DNA of 64,000 bases from JASSUD01 sp031963415. GTDB lineage: Bacteria; Pseudomonadota; Gammaproteobacteria; Burkholderiales; Burkholderiaceae. Positions 1 through 10,600 of the stretch are shown here, one piece after another. Positions within the stretch are counted from its first letter, which is position 1. Each line of letters starts with the position of its first letter. The stretch lies in contig JASSUI010000001.1 of assembly GCA_031963415.1 (NCBI GenBank), positions 2,108,001 to 2,172,000 on the forward strand, in the 5' to 3' direction. Under the pieces are notes generated by a model. It was given only the letters and a program-made list of their open reading frames with translations, was not told the DNA's origin and did no database searches. The translations under genes were made by a program, and so were the position numbers.

Positions 1-117
1 AGCTCGAAAGAGCACGGTCATCCTAGTGAACCTTCAACTTCCAAACAATCCGAAGAGATCAGTCATGAATCTCTGGCAGCAAAACACGGACAGAAAAGCT
101 TTCGGTTTTGGATCTGA
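1..117 (+). CDS. C-terminal end of an unidentified protein, cut by the window edge
   Basis: The frame is open from base 1 to a TGA at 115-117 and gives 38 residues, polar and rich in Ser, Glu and Lys, ending in SFRFWI. No domain can be recognised from so little. The next gene is on the other strand and its stop lies at 235, so the two genes converge. The stretch could be a chance open frame. Confidence 0.35.
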   Translation, partial: SSKEHGHPSEPSTSKQSEEISHESLAAKHGQKSFRFWI

Positions 118-234
118 ATTTCAGTAGCTTCGTTTTCCTCGAGAGGAGGAGTAATCCTCTTCAATCTGGAAAACGCAATACGTTTTTTAACGATCTAGCG
201 TACTTCCATTCCACTTTCGTCAAATAGACTCATG

Positions 235-3200
235 TCAGATAGGTACGGCCGGCGGTTGTTTTTTTATCAAATTCTTTCGGCTCGAAGAAAAATCCTCATC
301 GATCATTGACTCATTATCGCTTCTGAACCCTGTTCCAAATCCCTCAATAGAATAATCAGCCAAATTAAAACTTTGCATTTCTTGCTCCGTTGTATTCTGT
401 GTTCCTATATGAGCTGTTCTAAAAGCCTCAAAAGAATCTAAATCTGGGTTGGTTTGAGTGTTCACCTGGGTTAAATCTGAGTCAGCTTGCAATGGATCAT
501 CTAAACTGCTTAAGTCCAGTTTTTTTACAAAAAATTTGGCCAACCTTAACCCAAAACTAAGCTTATTGGCGAAAGAGATAGTTGATTCTAAAGACTCGCC
601 TTCTTTCATATTTTTACGATTCTGTTCGATCAAACGCGCATTATTTGGGCTTAAATTCTGCGCCCCTTTAGTCGCCAGCTCACCGACAGATAGCTCATAT
701 TGATGCGAAGTCCAATGCAAACTAGATTTCCAATGGCTTCCTTCGCGCTTGAGTTGGAAAATGCGAATCATATTTTCACCCCCTCCAACGATAATCTTGG
801 CTGAATTTTCAGTACATTCTTGCCACGCGACTGAACCAATCTCTCTAATAAAGCAATGAATGGTGGCTTGACATTTTTCAGTATTTAGCGACCATAATTT
901 TACTGTTCGGTCGTGGGCTCCAGATGCTAACCATTTATTGTCTGGTGAGAACGATACGCTAAAGATTTGCCATTTATGGCCTTTAAAAGTTTGACGTAAA
1001 GACGCGCCAGTGTCGCTGAGTTCCCACAATTTCACTGTACAATCAGCTCCGCCAGTGGCTAACCATTTACCGTTTGAAGAAAACGCTACGCTATAAACAT
1101 CTCCACGGTGACCTTCAAGTATTTGGTGCGACAATTTGGCTCCACTTTCTGGTTCCAATTTCCAAAGCTCCACATTCCTACCACGGTTTTCGCCAGCTCT
1201 GCCAAGACGCCAGAACTCGGAGGGGCTCCAAGATCCACAGGCCAACCATTTACCGTCCGGTGAGATTGATACACGCATCACGTCAGCAGCGTTCCGTTCA
1301 AACGTTTGACAAAGCACGGCTTCTTTGTGTAATGCATTTTCATTGGGCAGTTTCCACAGACTGACTGTTTTGCCGCCGCCACATGCCAACCACTTATTAT
1401 CGGCCGTGATCGATACGCCAGACACTCCTTTGTTATAGCCGTCAAGCGTTTGAATAAATTCCGCTTCTCCAGTATCTTTCAGCTTCCATAAATTTATTTT
1501 CGACTCACTACTCTCAGAATTCCCAGAATTCCCAGAAGCTAGCCATTTACCATCTTGAGAAATAGTTACGCTAAGGACCTTTTTACTATGATCTTTTAAT
1601 GTCTGGCGTAACAATACCTCCTTATCTTTGATCTCCCATAACTTCACTGTTTTGTCATCACTTCCAGAAGCCAGCCACTTACCATCTGCCGAAACCGACA
1701 CGCCCCAAACCTTCCCATTATGTTCTTCGAGCGTCTGGTGTTGTGATATGCCGTCATCTTTTAACGCCCACAGTTTTAACGTGCCATCGTAACTCGCTGA
1801 GGCTAACCAATCACCATCCGGAGAAAACGACACACTTCTTACTGGAAAGGTATGGCCTTCAAAAGTACGATGCAGTGTTACTTCTTGGTTTTCTGATTTC
1901 TCTTCAATCCCCCCTGATGCTAACCAATTATTGCGGGACACATTTCTTACTTGGCCAGCATGACCTTCGTGCATAGAGGGCGGTTGAACTTCTAAGTCTT
2001 GTAATTTCCACAACTTCACCACATTATCCCCAGCCGCCGAAGCCATCCAATTGTTATCCGATGAAAACGCGACACATTTGACCACGCCGATATGCCCATC
2101 AAGTATATGGTGCGACATCTCTGCGTTACTCCCTAGCTTCCAGAGCATCAATGTGCCACTCTCTCCACCACATGCGAGCCATTTATTATCTGCTGAGAAA
2201 GACACGCTATGAATTGCTTGATCATGCTCTATAAGTGTTTGCCTCAGCTTCAATTCGCCATTTCTTAATTCCCATAATTTGACAGTTTTATCTTTACTCC
2301 CAGAGGCTAACCATTTATTGTCAGACGAGATTGCTATGCTCTCAATGTCTGCGGCGTGTGCCTCTATCTCATACACGGCTTCCTTCGTGATTAATTTGTC
2401 CGTTTTCACTTTCCATAATTTGATTTTCTCGTCGTAGCCACTTGATGCCAACCATTGACCGTTATCAAAAAACGAAACGCTTGAAACCGATTTGTCGCCG
2501 TGTTTAAACATGCGTTCCACATTACCTGTTTCTACCGACCATAACCTTACGCCTCCATCATAGTCAGCCGATGCCAGCCATTTACTATCAGGTGAAAATG
2601 CAACACTGTATCCGACAAAACCCGATCCCAAAATGAGAGGCAATTTAAAGGTCAATTTATCTTTAAGCTCTAGCTTTTGCGATGTCTTTGTCTTTAGTTC
2701 TATTTGCGTTTTTTCTACTTTATAAAGGCGGCATCCTTTAACAGCCGATCCAACTACCAGCCAGTTACCATCAGGGGAATAGCGACAAACATTAGGCCAG
2801 CCCCCCAAATCTAACGCAGGCATTTCTCCAAAATCGATATTCTCTAAGTTCGCACCGCGCATGCTGGCACCATATAACCATGCGCCTCGCATGGCCACTT
2901 CACTCAAATCTGCGGCATCGAATTGCGTGTAATCAAATACTCCATAACTTAAATCTGCGCCCGGAATTTTGATTCCTTTGAAATCTTCTCCGTTGAACTG
3001 CACACCGGCTCTAACCAAAATAGTGATTGCGTTGGCCGCAGCATGGCACACGCTTGCATCGGTCTTAGAGAGCTCGATAATGGCGAGAAGTTGTTCCTTA
3101 AAAGCTTTATCTTGCTGAACCCGCTCGGTCAACCAGCGAACAACGCCCGGATCGCTGCTCCAGTGATTCGGCGCTAACGTTATCTCTTGCGTTGTTTGGG

Positions 3201-5880
3201 AGGAGTCAGCCGACTTATTTTTGAAATGATAGATTGAAGTTTTTCTAACATGATCCCTGTGAACGCCCGATCCCATACATTCATCAAATGAATCAAAAAG
3301 TACCCGTGCGATAAAATACTCAAGCAGCAGTTTATGGATAAAGCGGTATTGATAACCATTTCGACTCAGGGGCCAGGCTTCACGCAGTAGTTGCTTTTCT
3401 TCTTCTCGGCCGAAAAAGGCATCCTTCCAGTTTCCTTTATCCTTGAATAATGAATAGTTAATGACGGGTCTACCCCCGTTTTTTATATAGAGCTGCGCGG
3501 CTAGATTTTTAACAAACCCGATACCATGTTGCACAAAACCATCATCGCACAATTCTCTAAAAATCTCTCTTTTGCTCCCGGTTAAACCTTGTATGCTCAG
3601 GCGCTGCTGGTTACGTTCGAACCATTGTTTGACAAACTGATCGTACAAATCCATGCGTAACTTGATAGCAGTTTGTTCTTCGCCCTTATCTTCCAAGTAA
3701 GGCAACGCTTCAAGCACTACTCGCAACAAAAAGGGAGTGCTTACCAAAACTTTCAAATGTGGCTGTTCAAGCGATTCTTTGTATTGCTGCAGAGTCCACA
3801 TTGAGTTGTATTTGACATATTTTTCTAGATACTGATTGCGCTCTTCTTCTGAAAACGGCTCAATGATGACTTCTTGAAAGGACGAGTCCTCGCCACGCAG
3901 TTTCAGGTTTGGTTGAAAACGGGTTTGATAGTCCTGACCTAAATATTCGGTACGACAACTGATGATCATCTGCCCCTGCCAACCATCAGATTGATTGATG
4001 CGATTACTCAAATACAGATTCTGGGTCTGTCGAATCTCGTCGTAGCCGTCCAAGATAAAGACGAATTTCTGCTTTTCTTTCTTTAGAAGATGAATCTGAA
4101 ACTCTGACAGCCCTTTTTTCCTTAACGCTTTGGGGATCAAGTCATGTTCTGGCTTATCAATATTTGCCAGAGAAATAAAAAGCGGAATGGCATCGTGCTC
4201 TCGTTTCTTTTTCCATAGCTCTTTTTCTAGGATACGGTTAAAAGTTGTTTTGCCAGCCCCCGAATCTCCTGTCAATAAGATGACTTTTTTATCGTTTAAA
4301 AATTCTTGTACTTTAGATAAGAGATGAAACGTATCAGTTTCCTCTAGATTCAGTCTACCGCGCGGGTCAACATAGAGCTGCAGGGTTTCTTCAAACACTT
4401 CATCTAACTTAAGCGCACTAAAATACTGCTCTTTTAGCTCAGACTTGGGATCTTCGTTAAGTACTTGCAACTGTCGGTGCTGTTGTTGCACAGTGAAAGC
4501 GAGCTGACTATGTAATGCTGTGCGTATGCCATCAAAAATACCATCCGAGAGCTTGGTGAACTCAAGCTCACCAAGTGTTGGTTCGCCCTTTAAGCGGGAA
4601 ATGCATTCGCTGTATCCTTGCCAAAATTTATTCAAAAAGGTTTTTGCTTCATCACTGCCCACTAACAGCCGCTCAATCAGTTTAAACAGCACCCAGTGCC
4701 GACTTTGATTTGGATACACTTCACGTCCAGCTTCCACCTGCTTCTCATATCTGGGGATATCCTCCAGGCGAACCGTGGTAGATGAAATAAAACGCCCCAG
4801 ACATTGCTTAGAACTATTCGGAGTGAGCGAAATCGGAATAATGCCATGCTGATCTTTACGCCGTTCCGCCCGAATTTGCAAAAATGCCATTTCTGTCAGC
4901 ACATGATGGAATCCTGTTTTATATTCTTCCTCTTGTGAGAATTTTCTAACCACCTCACGAATTGCTGGAATGCCTGGCTGCTCACGATCTTTGAGATAGG
5001 CCTTTCGAAGTTGTTGATAAAAGTTTTCATAGTGGGGCCATCTCAAATAGCTACCTAATACTTCAGAGCAACATACCACTACCTTATCAACCGGCTCTAC
5101 TCCTTTACATAACCGTTCGGGTAATAAGCAGAGCTGACTGGTTAAAATATCCTCCAGCTTGCCGTGATCTTTAAGATCTTCTGGAGAACTAGAATACGTC
5201 TGCCCCATCGGGGTTTGATCGGAATAAAGATTGACATGAATTTGAGATAACTTGTCGATTAAATATTTGGACGTAGCGGCCTCGGCTAGTCCATGGTCGG
5301 GATTGTCATGCGCATACACAAGAAACAGGCTGGGTTTATTGGACACATCTAAGGATCCAAGCGTCGACAAAGCCTTTTCAAACAAATAATCGATCAACAC
5401 ATTTTTTTCTTGGGTTGAAGTAACGAGCGGCTGGCGCATAGATGTGGCAAAAGTAGTCGTCGGAGCCACAGCAAATTTCTGAACAGCAGGCGACGGCGCA
5501 GGTGGAGCTGTGAAATCAGGCAGAGCGCCCTCATATCCCCAATGCCGCGCTTTTTTATAACTTGCCATTGCTTTGTCGAGTTTCCCCAGATCTCTCAAGA
5601 GCTCGCCACGTTCAAAATAGACTTCAGCGATACGCTGTCGCAACGCGTCTTCATTGGGAGTCTGAGATTGCAATGCTTGGGCCAAAGCATTTTTTATCTC
5701 CGCCAGTTGATACCCATCCACGGCGTGTTTAAAAGTTACTTTTGCTTGATCATACAAGGCCAAAGCCATTTCTAACTGCTGCACCGTCCTCTGTAAACGC
5801 GCTTGGTCCAGATAGCTTTGCGCTTGCACTTGTAGTTGTTTACTTATCAAGGCTTGGGAAACAGCATAATTTGAGACCAT
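235..5880 (-). CDS. TPR / TIR-SEFIR-like / NACHT / pentapeptide / WD40 giant protein
   Basis: A STAND-type protein of about 1,881 residues. Order of parts: helical TPR-like repeats (about 1-125); a TIR/SEFIR-like region (about 180-370) with the strand SLFLVYAHD, later YSDQTPMG, and a VVVCCSEVLGSYLRW segment; a NACHT NTPase with Walker A GDSGAGKTT (about 540) and Walker B FVFILDGYDE (about 612); pentapeptide-like A(D/N)L repeats (about 960-1020); about 15 WD40 repeats (about 1035-1710), enough for two seven-bladed propellers, with repeat 7 degenerate; and a polar tail. I chose the ATG at 5880 because AGGAGG sits 5 nt upstream; an in-frame ATG at 5895 precedes that Shine-Dalgarno and is less likely. 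The NACHT probably oligomerises on NTP binding, with WD40 as ligand sensor. Whether it is a phage-defence NLR or a host-directed effector cannot be told from sequence. Confidence 0.85.
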   Translation of the reverse strand: MVSNYAVSQALISKQLQVQAQSYLDQARLQRTVQQLEMALALYDQAKVTFKHAVDGYQLAEIKNALAQALQSQTPNEDALRQRIAEVYFERGELLRDLGKLDKAMASYKKARHWGYEGALPDFTAPPAPSPAVQKFAVAPTTTFATSMRQPLVTSTQEKNVLIDYLFEKALSTLGSLDVSNKPSLFLVYAHDNPDHGLAEAATSKYLIDKLSQIHVNLYSDQTPMGQTYSSSPEDLKDHGKLEDILTSQLCLLPERLCKGVEPVDKVVVCCSEVLGSYLRWPHYENFYQQLRKAYLKDREQPGIPAIREVVRKFSQEEEYKTGFHHVLTEMAFLQIRAERRKDQHGIIPISLTPNSSKQCLGRFISSTTVRLEDIPRYEKQVEAGREVYPNQSRHWVLFKLIERLLVGSDEAKTFLNKFWQGYSECISRLKGEPTLGELEFTKLSDGIFDGIRTALHSQLAFTVQQQHRQLQVLNEDPKSELKEQYFSALKLDEVFEETLQLYVDPRGRLNLEETDTFHLLSKVQEFLNDKKVILLTGDSGAGKTTFNRILEKELWKKKREHDAIPLFISLANIDKPEHDLIPKALRKKGLSEFQIHLLKKEKQKFVFILDGYDEIRQTQNLYLSNRINQSDGWQGQMIISCRTEYLGQDYQTRFQPNLKLRGEDSSFQEVIIEPFSEEERNQYLEKYVKYNSMWTLQQYKESLEQPHLKVLVSTPFLLRVVLEALPYLEDKGEEQTAIKLRMDLYDQFVKQWFERNQQRLSIQGLTGSKREIFRELCDDGFVQHGIGFVKNLAAQLYIKNGGRPVINYSLFKDKGNWKDAFFGREEEKQLLREAWPLSRNGYQYRFIHKLLLEYFIARVLFDSFDECMGSGVHRDHVRKTSIYHFKNKSADSSQTTQEITLAPNHWSSDPGVVRWLTERVQQDKAFKEQLLAIIELSKTDASVCHAAANAITILVRAGVQFNGEDFKGIKIPGADLSYGVFDYTQFDAADLSEVAMRGAWLYGASMRGANLENIDFGEMPALDLGGWPNVCRYSPDGNWLVVGSAVKGCRLYKVEKTQIELKTKTSQKLELKDKLTFKLPLILGSGFVGYSVAFSPDSKWLASADYDGGVRLWSVETGNVERMFKHGDKSVSSVSFFDNGQWLASSGYDEKIKLWKVKTDKLITKEAVYEIEAHAADIESIAISSDNKWLASGSKDKTVKLWELRNGELKLRQTLIEHDQAIHSVSFSADNKWLACGGESGTLMLWKLGSNAEMSHHILDGHIGVVKCVAFSSDNNWMASAAGDNVVKLWKLQDLEVQPPSMHEGHAGQVRNVSRNNWLASGGIEEKSENQEVTLHRTFEGHTFPVRSVSFSPDGDWLASASYDGTLKLWALKDDGISQHQTLEEHNGKVWGVSVSADGKWLASGSDDKTVKLWEIKDKEVLLRQTLKDHSKKVLSVTISQDGKWLASGNSGNSESSESKINLWKLKDTGEAEFIQTLDGYNKGVSGVSITADNKWLACGGGKTVSLWKLPNENALHKEAVLCQTFERNAADVMRVSISPDGKWLACGSWSPSEFWRLGRAGENRGRNVELWKLEPESGAKLSHQILEGHRGDVYSVAFSSNGKWLATGGADCTVKLWELSDTGASLRQTFKGHKWQIFSVSFSPDNKWLASGAHDRTVKLWSLNTEKCQATIHCFIREIGSVAWQECTENSAKIIVGGGENMIRIFQLKREGSHWKSSLHWTSHQYELSVGELATKGAQNLSPNNARLIEQNRKNMKEGESLESTISFANKLSFGLRLAKFFVKKLDLSSLDDPLQADSDLTQVNTQTNPDLDSFEAFRTAHIGTQNTTEQEMQSFNLADYSIEGFGTGFRSDNESMIDEDFSSSRKNLIKKQPPAVPI

Positions 5881-5895
5881 TAGCTCCTCCTGCAT

Positions 5896-6232
5896 GGGTT
5901 TAAATTTTTATGATTTATGTGACATTACAGCGATTTTGTCTGTAACTTGTCTCTTTGACTGTGCAGCAATTTTTTGTATCAAAAAAATATAAAGGCCGTA
6001 TTTTGAAAGATATTAGTTGCCATCAAATCGGGCAGTTACCCGATTTGATGGCAACAACTATTAGATTCAATTCAGCTATCGGATATTGAAATTTCTTTTA
6101 CCAAGCTTCTATCAGATTTAAGTTTTAATGAATATCCGATCATGGCAAAAACGATTTTGGCTTGGGGTTGTATGGTTTTTGGTTCTGTCGCAGTAAGAAG
6201 GACATCTTGCAAAGGTTCTGTTTAGAAATAAG
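5896..6232. other. Non-coding stretch with two inverted repeats
   Basis: This is the upstream region of the NACHT-WD40 gene. It holds the perfect 17-bp hairpin at 6016-6055 and a second 10-bp inverted repeat, ATCGGATATT at 6078-6087 and its complement at 6131-6140. No gene is seen. Confidence 0.5.
6016..6055. repeat. Perfect 17-bp inverted repeat with 6-nt loop
   Basis: The left arm 6016-6032 (GTTGCCATCAAATCGGG) is exactly complementary to the right arm 6039-6055, around the loop CAGTTA. No T-run follows on either strand, so it is not an obvious intrinsic terminator. It may be an operator, a relic of a mobile element, or a structured RNA in the leader of the minus-strand gene. Confidence 0.7.
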
Positions 6233-6501
6233 TTATTCGACCATATAAAAATTGCTGGACAGTGGACAGGATGCACTTTCATTGCAGCGCAGTTGTCCCT
6301 TGGCGATCATATGCACAAGTTCGATGCCACCCAAGAGAATGGCCGCACAACGAAAGTTTTTGAGGCCAAGCCTTGGATTAGCAATGTTTCTTCGAGATGA
6401 AGCAAGCTCAGCGGATAAGCTACATACCCACGCACGTAGGTCAGCATTACTTCTAGCGGATAGTGCAAGCGTTTGAGTACCTTGGCAATCTCGAGATTCA
6501 C
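6233..6501 (-). pseudogene. IS6-family transposase remnant (internal deletion)
   Basis: Read on the minus strand, the 5' part encodes a segment like the IS6 transposase N-terminus (RLHYPLEVMLTYVRGYVAYP). It is followed directly, in a different frame, by a C-terminus typical of the family (GLKNFRCAAILLGGIEL, then HMIAKGQL). The DDE catalytic core between them is missing. An intact IS6 transposase has about 230 residues, so this is a dead internal-deletion derivative with a frameshift at the join. No clear terminal inverted repeats were found. Confidence 0.65.
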
Positions 6502-6955
6502 GATATCAACCCCTAGATTTTTAGCAACAATATTATTTCACTCCTGCATTTACTGCGACGGAACCGATATGGCTGCCTACCACAGGTATCGAGATGAGCG
6601 ATACGCAAGCGAATATATTGATGCCGAGGGCAACTATCCATTCCGGAAGAGCGATGGATCAGGTGATGTCGTTTTATATAGAAAAAATATTAACCAGCAA
6701 CGTAAAAGAGACGATGCGGTCTCTGCTCTTCTTAAATTATCAGTAATATAGAAAGGCCTTCAGTCCAATCGCGTTAACGTGACAGATAGAAAGATATTGC
6801 AGCCCTTTTATAGCGTGTTCCCTTGGTGATTGCTTCGAAGTGCAGTTCAATGTCTCGAGATTCCTTGCTACATAGAATGGTTCTACAGTAGTACGGAGCT
6901 TTAGGAAACTTCTGAGTAGAAAAATATTAGAAGGTCTGTTATGCTCACGGCCTTT
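6502..6955. other. Non-coding stretch upstream of tRNA-Pro
   Basis: A short plus-strand open frame (6473-6751) lacks a recognisable domain and a convincing ribosome site, so it is not called a gene. The stretch probably includes the tRNA promoter. Nothing else is recognised. Confidence 0.4.
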
Positions 6956-7032
<77 letters not shown>

Positions 7033-7104
7033 GAAATTTCCTTCTAAATGCTTCATGCTAAAGAAGCGGTCAAACGTCTGCCAAATAAGATAGCAAATTG
7101 GACT

Positions 7105-7440
7105 TTAGCGGCTCGCCATTGAATGGGGGGGTATGGTCCATTTCTTCGTGATATTCCGTAAGGCCAAATAAATTAATTTGATAGCGGTTTGGTCGTTCAG
7201 AAAATGGCCCCGATTTTTAATCACTTTGCGCACTTGCATATGTAAATTCTCAATTGCGTTGGTGGTATAGATGGTTTTATGCACTTCGCTTGGGAAGGCA
7301 AAAAAAGGAATGACTTCTGACCAGTGACGCCGCCAAATAAAAGTAATAGGCGGATATTTTATTCCTCAATGCTCATCAGCAAAGGCGTCTAACGCCTAAA
7401 CCGCTTCATCTTCAGTCACAGCCTATACCCGGTGCGAGAA
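7105..7440 (-). pseudogene. IS256-family (Mutator) transposase C-terminal remnant
   Basis: Minus-strand translation gives an unmistakable IS256 C-terminus: WRRHWSEVIPFFAFPSEV, then IYTTNAIENLHMQVRKVIK, then AIKLIYLALRNI, closing with TAA at 7105-7107. Two in-frame stops interrupt it further upstream (in EAV*ALDAF and DEH*GIKYP), and the first two thirds of a normal transposase of about 400 residues are gone. It is a dead fragment between the tRNA and the NACHT-HEAT gene. Confidence 0.85.
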
Positions 7441-7627
7441 ATGATCCTGATGCTTCGCGCTTGTCCCCTGTTGAATAACGTACTTCTCGCCACCCGGTGC
7501 CTATAAGACGAACTTTCGTTGAAGAGCCTCTGTTAGAATCGCCCCCAATAAAAAAGAGAGACTCGAAGCTCTTATTTGTCGGGACTTAGCGACGGGTCTG
7601 CTTAGACAAATTTTATCGGGGGGAGCA

Positions 7628-10600
7628 ATGCTTGGAATCTGGAATGCGGTCAAAAGTATAGGAAGTGGAACGCCAAATACGAGCGGAGATCATCCAGCTT
7701 CAGGACTGGCTATTGCGAATAAAGTCAAAGAAGAAGCGCTGAATCACGAAAATCGAGGTGATTTGCACAAAGCAAAAAACCATTATGAGGTCGCTATTAA
7801 TGAAGCAGACGGGCTTTACCAAAACCAAAATGCCAAAACCCCTCAACTAGAAGAAAGATTGGCGGCGCTATGCTTTTATTATGGGAATTTTCTCCGTAAG
7901 CAAGGAGATAAATTTCATGCTGAGAGGCATTTTCAAAGAGCATTAACCCATGCAGGAGGGTTAGATTTGGAACAGCCTGAGGCGCAAGAACTATTCAAGC
8001 AGATCACTGCGCGCTATGGCTCATTTGTTGGCAAAGAGGGTAACCAAGGGAGCGGCCTTTCTCCTTTGGATCATCGTGCTTTAAAACCGCTCGCCAACTA
8101 CTCATCGAACCGATCAAAGGCGGGCAGCCCTTCCTATCTTAAAAATCCAGCATTTGAAGCCCATTTATCCAGTCTTTCACCATGCACCCAGCCATTTTTA
8201 ACTCAACCGCTGCAAACCACCACATCAACCTATGTTTTGCCTCAATCGAATGAGGCGGTTCAGAACACACACCATTTGGCTTGGTGTTTACAACAAAACA
8301 CAGCATCTGAACAGGAAAGAGATGTCTGGATAAGAGAGGCCAAGCAGGTCGTCGAAGAATTTAAGCATCTTAAAAGCAAAGATCTTGCGCATATCCAGGA
8401 AGTGATTGCCCTTTCAGCGATTGATCATCCAGAACTGCACCGTAATATCACCAATGCGCTGTTAGATGCGTTGAAACTGGAAAAAAACCGCCTACTCAAT
8501 TTACCTTTATTACGTGGATTGTCCGTCATGGTGATGCAACGCCCCTATTTGACACACGATATCCATTCCGCCGGCGATAGCGTTATGCTGTTAAGAGCAT
8601 TGCTGGGAGCGTTGCAAAGGATTCATGCCGATCAGAATCTAGAACAAACCCAAACTTTGCTACACATCCTGTCCCTATTACTGGATCAGATGGTGTACTT
8701 TGGGGCAAAAGAAATTGATCGAGTTGAGATTGAGGAACCACTCAGAAGGGCATTGAGGCGATTTGAGGACAAGAAAAAATATCCTGAGCTGGCCTGGCCT
8801 ATTGAATATGCGTTTCAAGCTTTAGAACGTTTACCAAATAATGAAAAATTCTCGGAAGCGCTGATACGCAGGGCTTTGCCTGCTTTGGGAGGCCTTTCTT
8901 ATTTAACTACATTTGGTTTGAAAATCGCTTCGGCTGAAATTTTTATTTCAGGGTTTGAGCCGGATAAGGTTTGGGAAGCTTATCAGTGCTTTAAAGATGC
9001 GTTTGGCGAAATCGAATGGCTAAGGCGCGCCCCATGGTATGGAGAGCTGTGCTTCATTGATGTGCTAATTGGCATGGGTAGGTTGGATTTACTTGGGAAA
9101 TTACTTGCAAAGAATACGGCGCTGCGTGAAGAAGCGTATCTGCGTGGGTTATGTGATCGACTCGAGCGAATCGCATGTTTTCAAGATGGTGCGCATTCCC
9201 AAGATCATGCGCTCAAGCTGCTTAAAGGTTTCAAGGAAGGTCAGATTACGTGGGCTAAGCAGGAATCAATTCAGCAGTACGCAAGGCAAAGTCTGGATCG
9301 TATTGGGTTGATGTGGCCAAAACCCAATCTCGCTACGATGGAGAAAGAAGGGTATGCGCCCGCGGCGTGGCATCCGTTCTGGGCAGCGATACCCGACAGT
9401 GCATTAATCAGCAAAATACAAAATAAAATTCAGAAGCAAGCTAACCAGGAAGCGGCGCTGTCTCAAATAGCAGCTATCCACAACAGCGTGTATAGATTCA
9501 TGCCTCCGTCCGTCTCTCAAACGATGGTACGCAATGCTTTACATCGATATTATGACGCATCGGATCTCTCGATCCAGCGGGTTTCAGGCGAAAAGGCCTC
9601 ACTTGATAACTGTTATATCAATCTGGCAATTGTAGAAAGTCAGGCGCAACGCGAAAAAGATCAGGACGAATTAAAAAAACAGGCATTAGCGTTCGAACGT
9701 TTGCCCAGCAGTGAACGTGTTGATGCGACAAATCCCAATAGATTAATCCCATTAGAGAAGCTTTTTGAGAAGCAGAAACTGCGTGACGGTTCAGAAGGTA
9801 TACCCCAACGGATCTTGATTCATGGACGGGCGGGGATCGGCAAAACCACTCTATGTAAAAAACTGGTCCATAAATATCACCATAATGGACTTTGGCGGGA
9901 TCAATTTGATTGTATGGTTTGGGTGCCATTACGACAACTCAAGACTGCTCCTGCTCAAAATCTGGAAAATTTACTCTGTCAGTATTTTTCAATTCATGGA
10001 AGCACTCAGGCGCAAGCGTTAGCGAAGGCCTTTCAAGAGAATCATCGAGATAAAACCCTGTTTATCTTAGATGGTCTGGATGAAGTGACTGAAGGGTTAG
10101 ACAAACGTCATGCATTAAACACTTTTTTAGAGAGTTTACTGAATCAGGTGCATGTTCTGATCACTTCTCGACCAGCTGGGGTGAGCGCCTCTCAGTGTAA
10201 TGAGCTTGATTTAGAGTTGGAGACGATCGGTTTTAATACAGATGATGTGCGAACTTATATTCAAAAGTTTGCGCCTGAATCGAAACAGACGGAGATCCAA
10301 CGATATATAGATCGTATGCCATTGATTCAGGAATTGGTGAATATCCCGATTCAACTCGACGCCCTCTGTTATAGCTGGGATAAGCTTCCTAAGAATCAGG
10401 AAGTGACGATGGCGATGCTGTACGAAGCAATGGTCGATAAATTATGGCGTAAAGACAGTGTACGGCTGGAAAAGAAAGAAGGTGGGCAGTTATTAACGCC
10501 TCATGAGATCGAAGATTTATCCGAGTCTGAGCTAAAGGAAGTGATGGCTGCCGAGATCGATTATTTAAGCTACCTGGCCTTTAAGGGTCTGGAAGCCGAA

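Noticed and set aside
6473..6751. Plus-strand frame of 92 residues between the IS6 remnant and tRNA-Pro
   Set aside because: It overlaps the transposase relic, shows no recognisable domain and has no convincing ribosome site.
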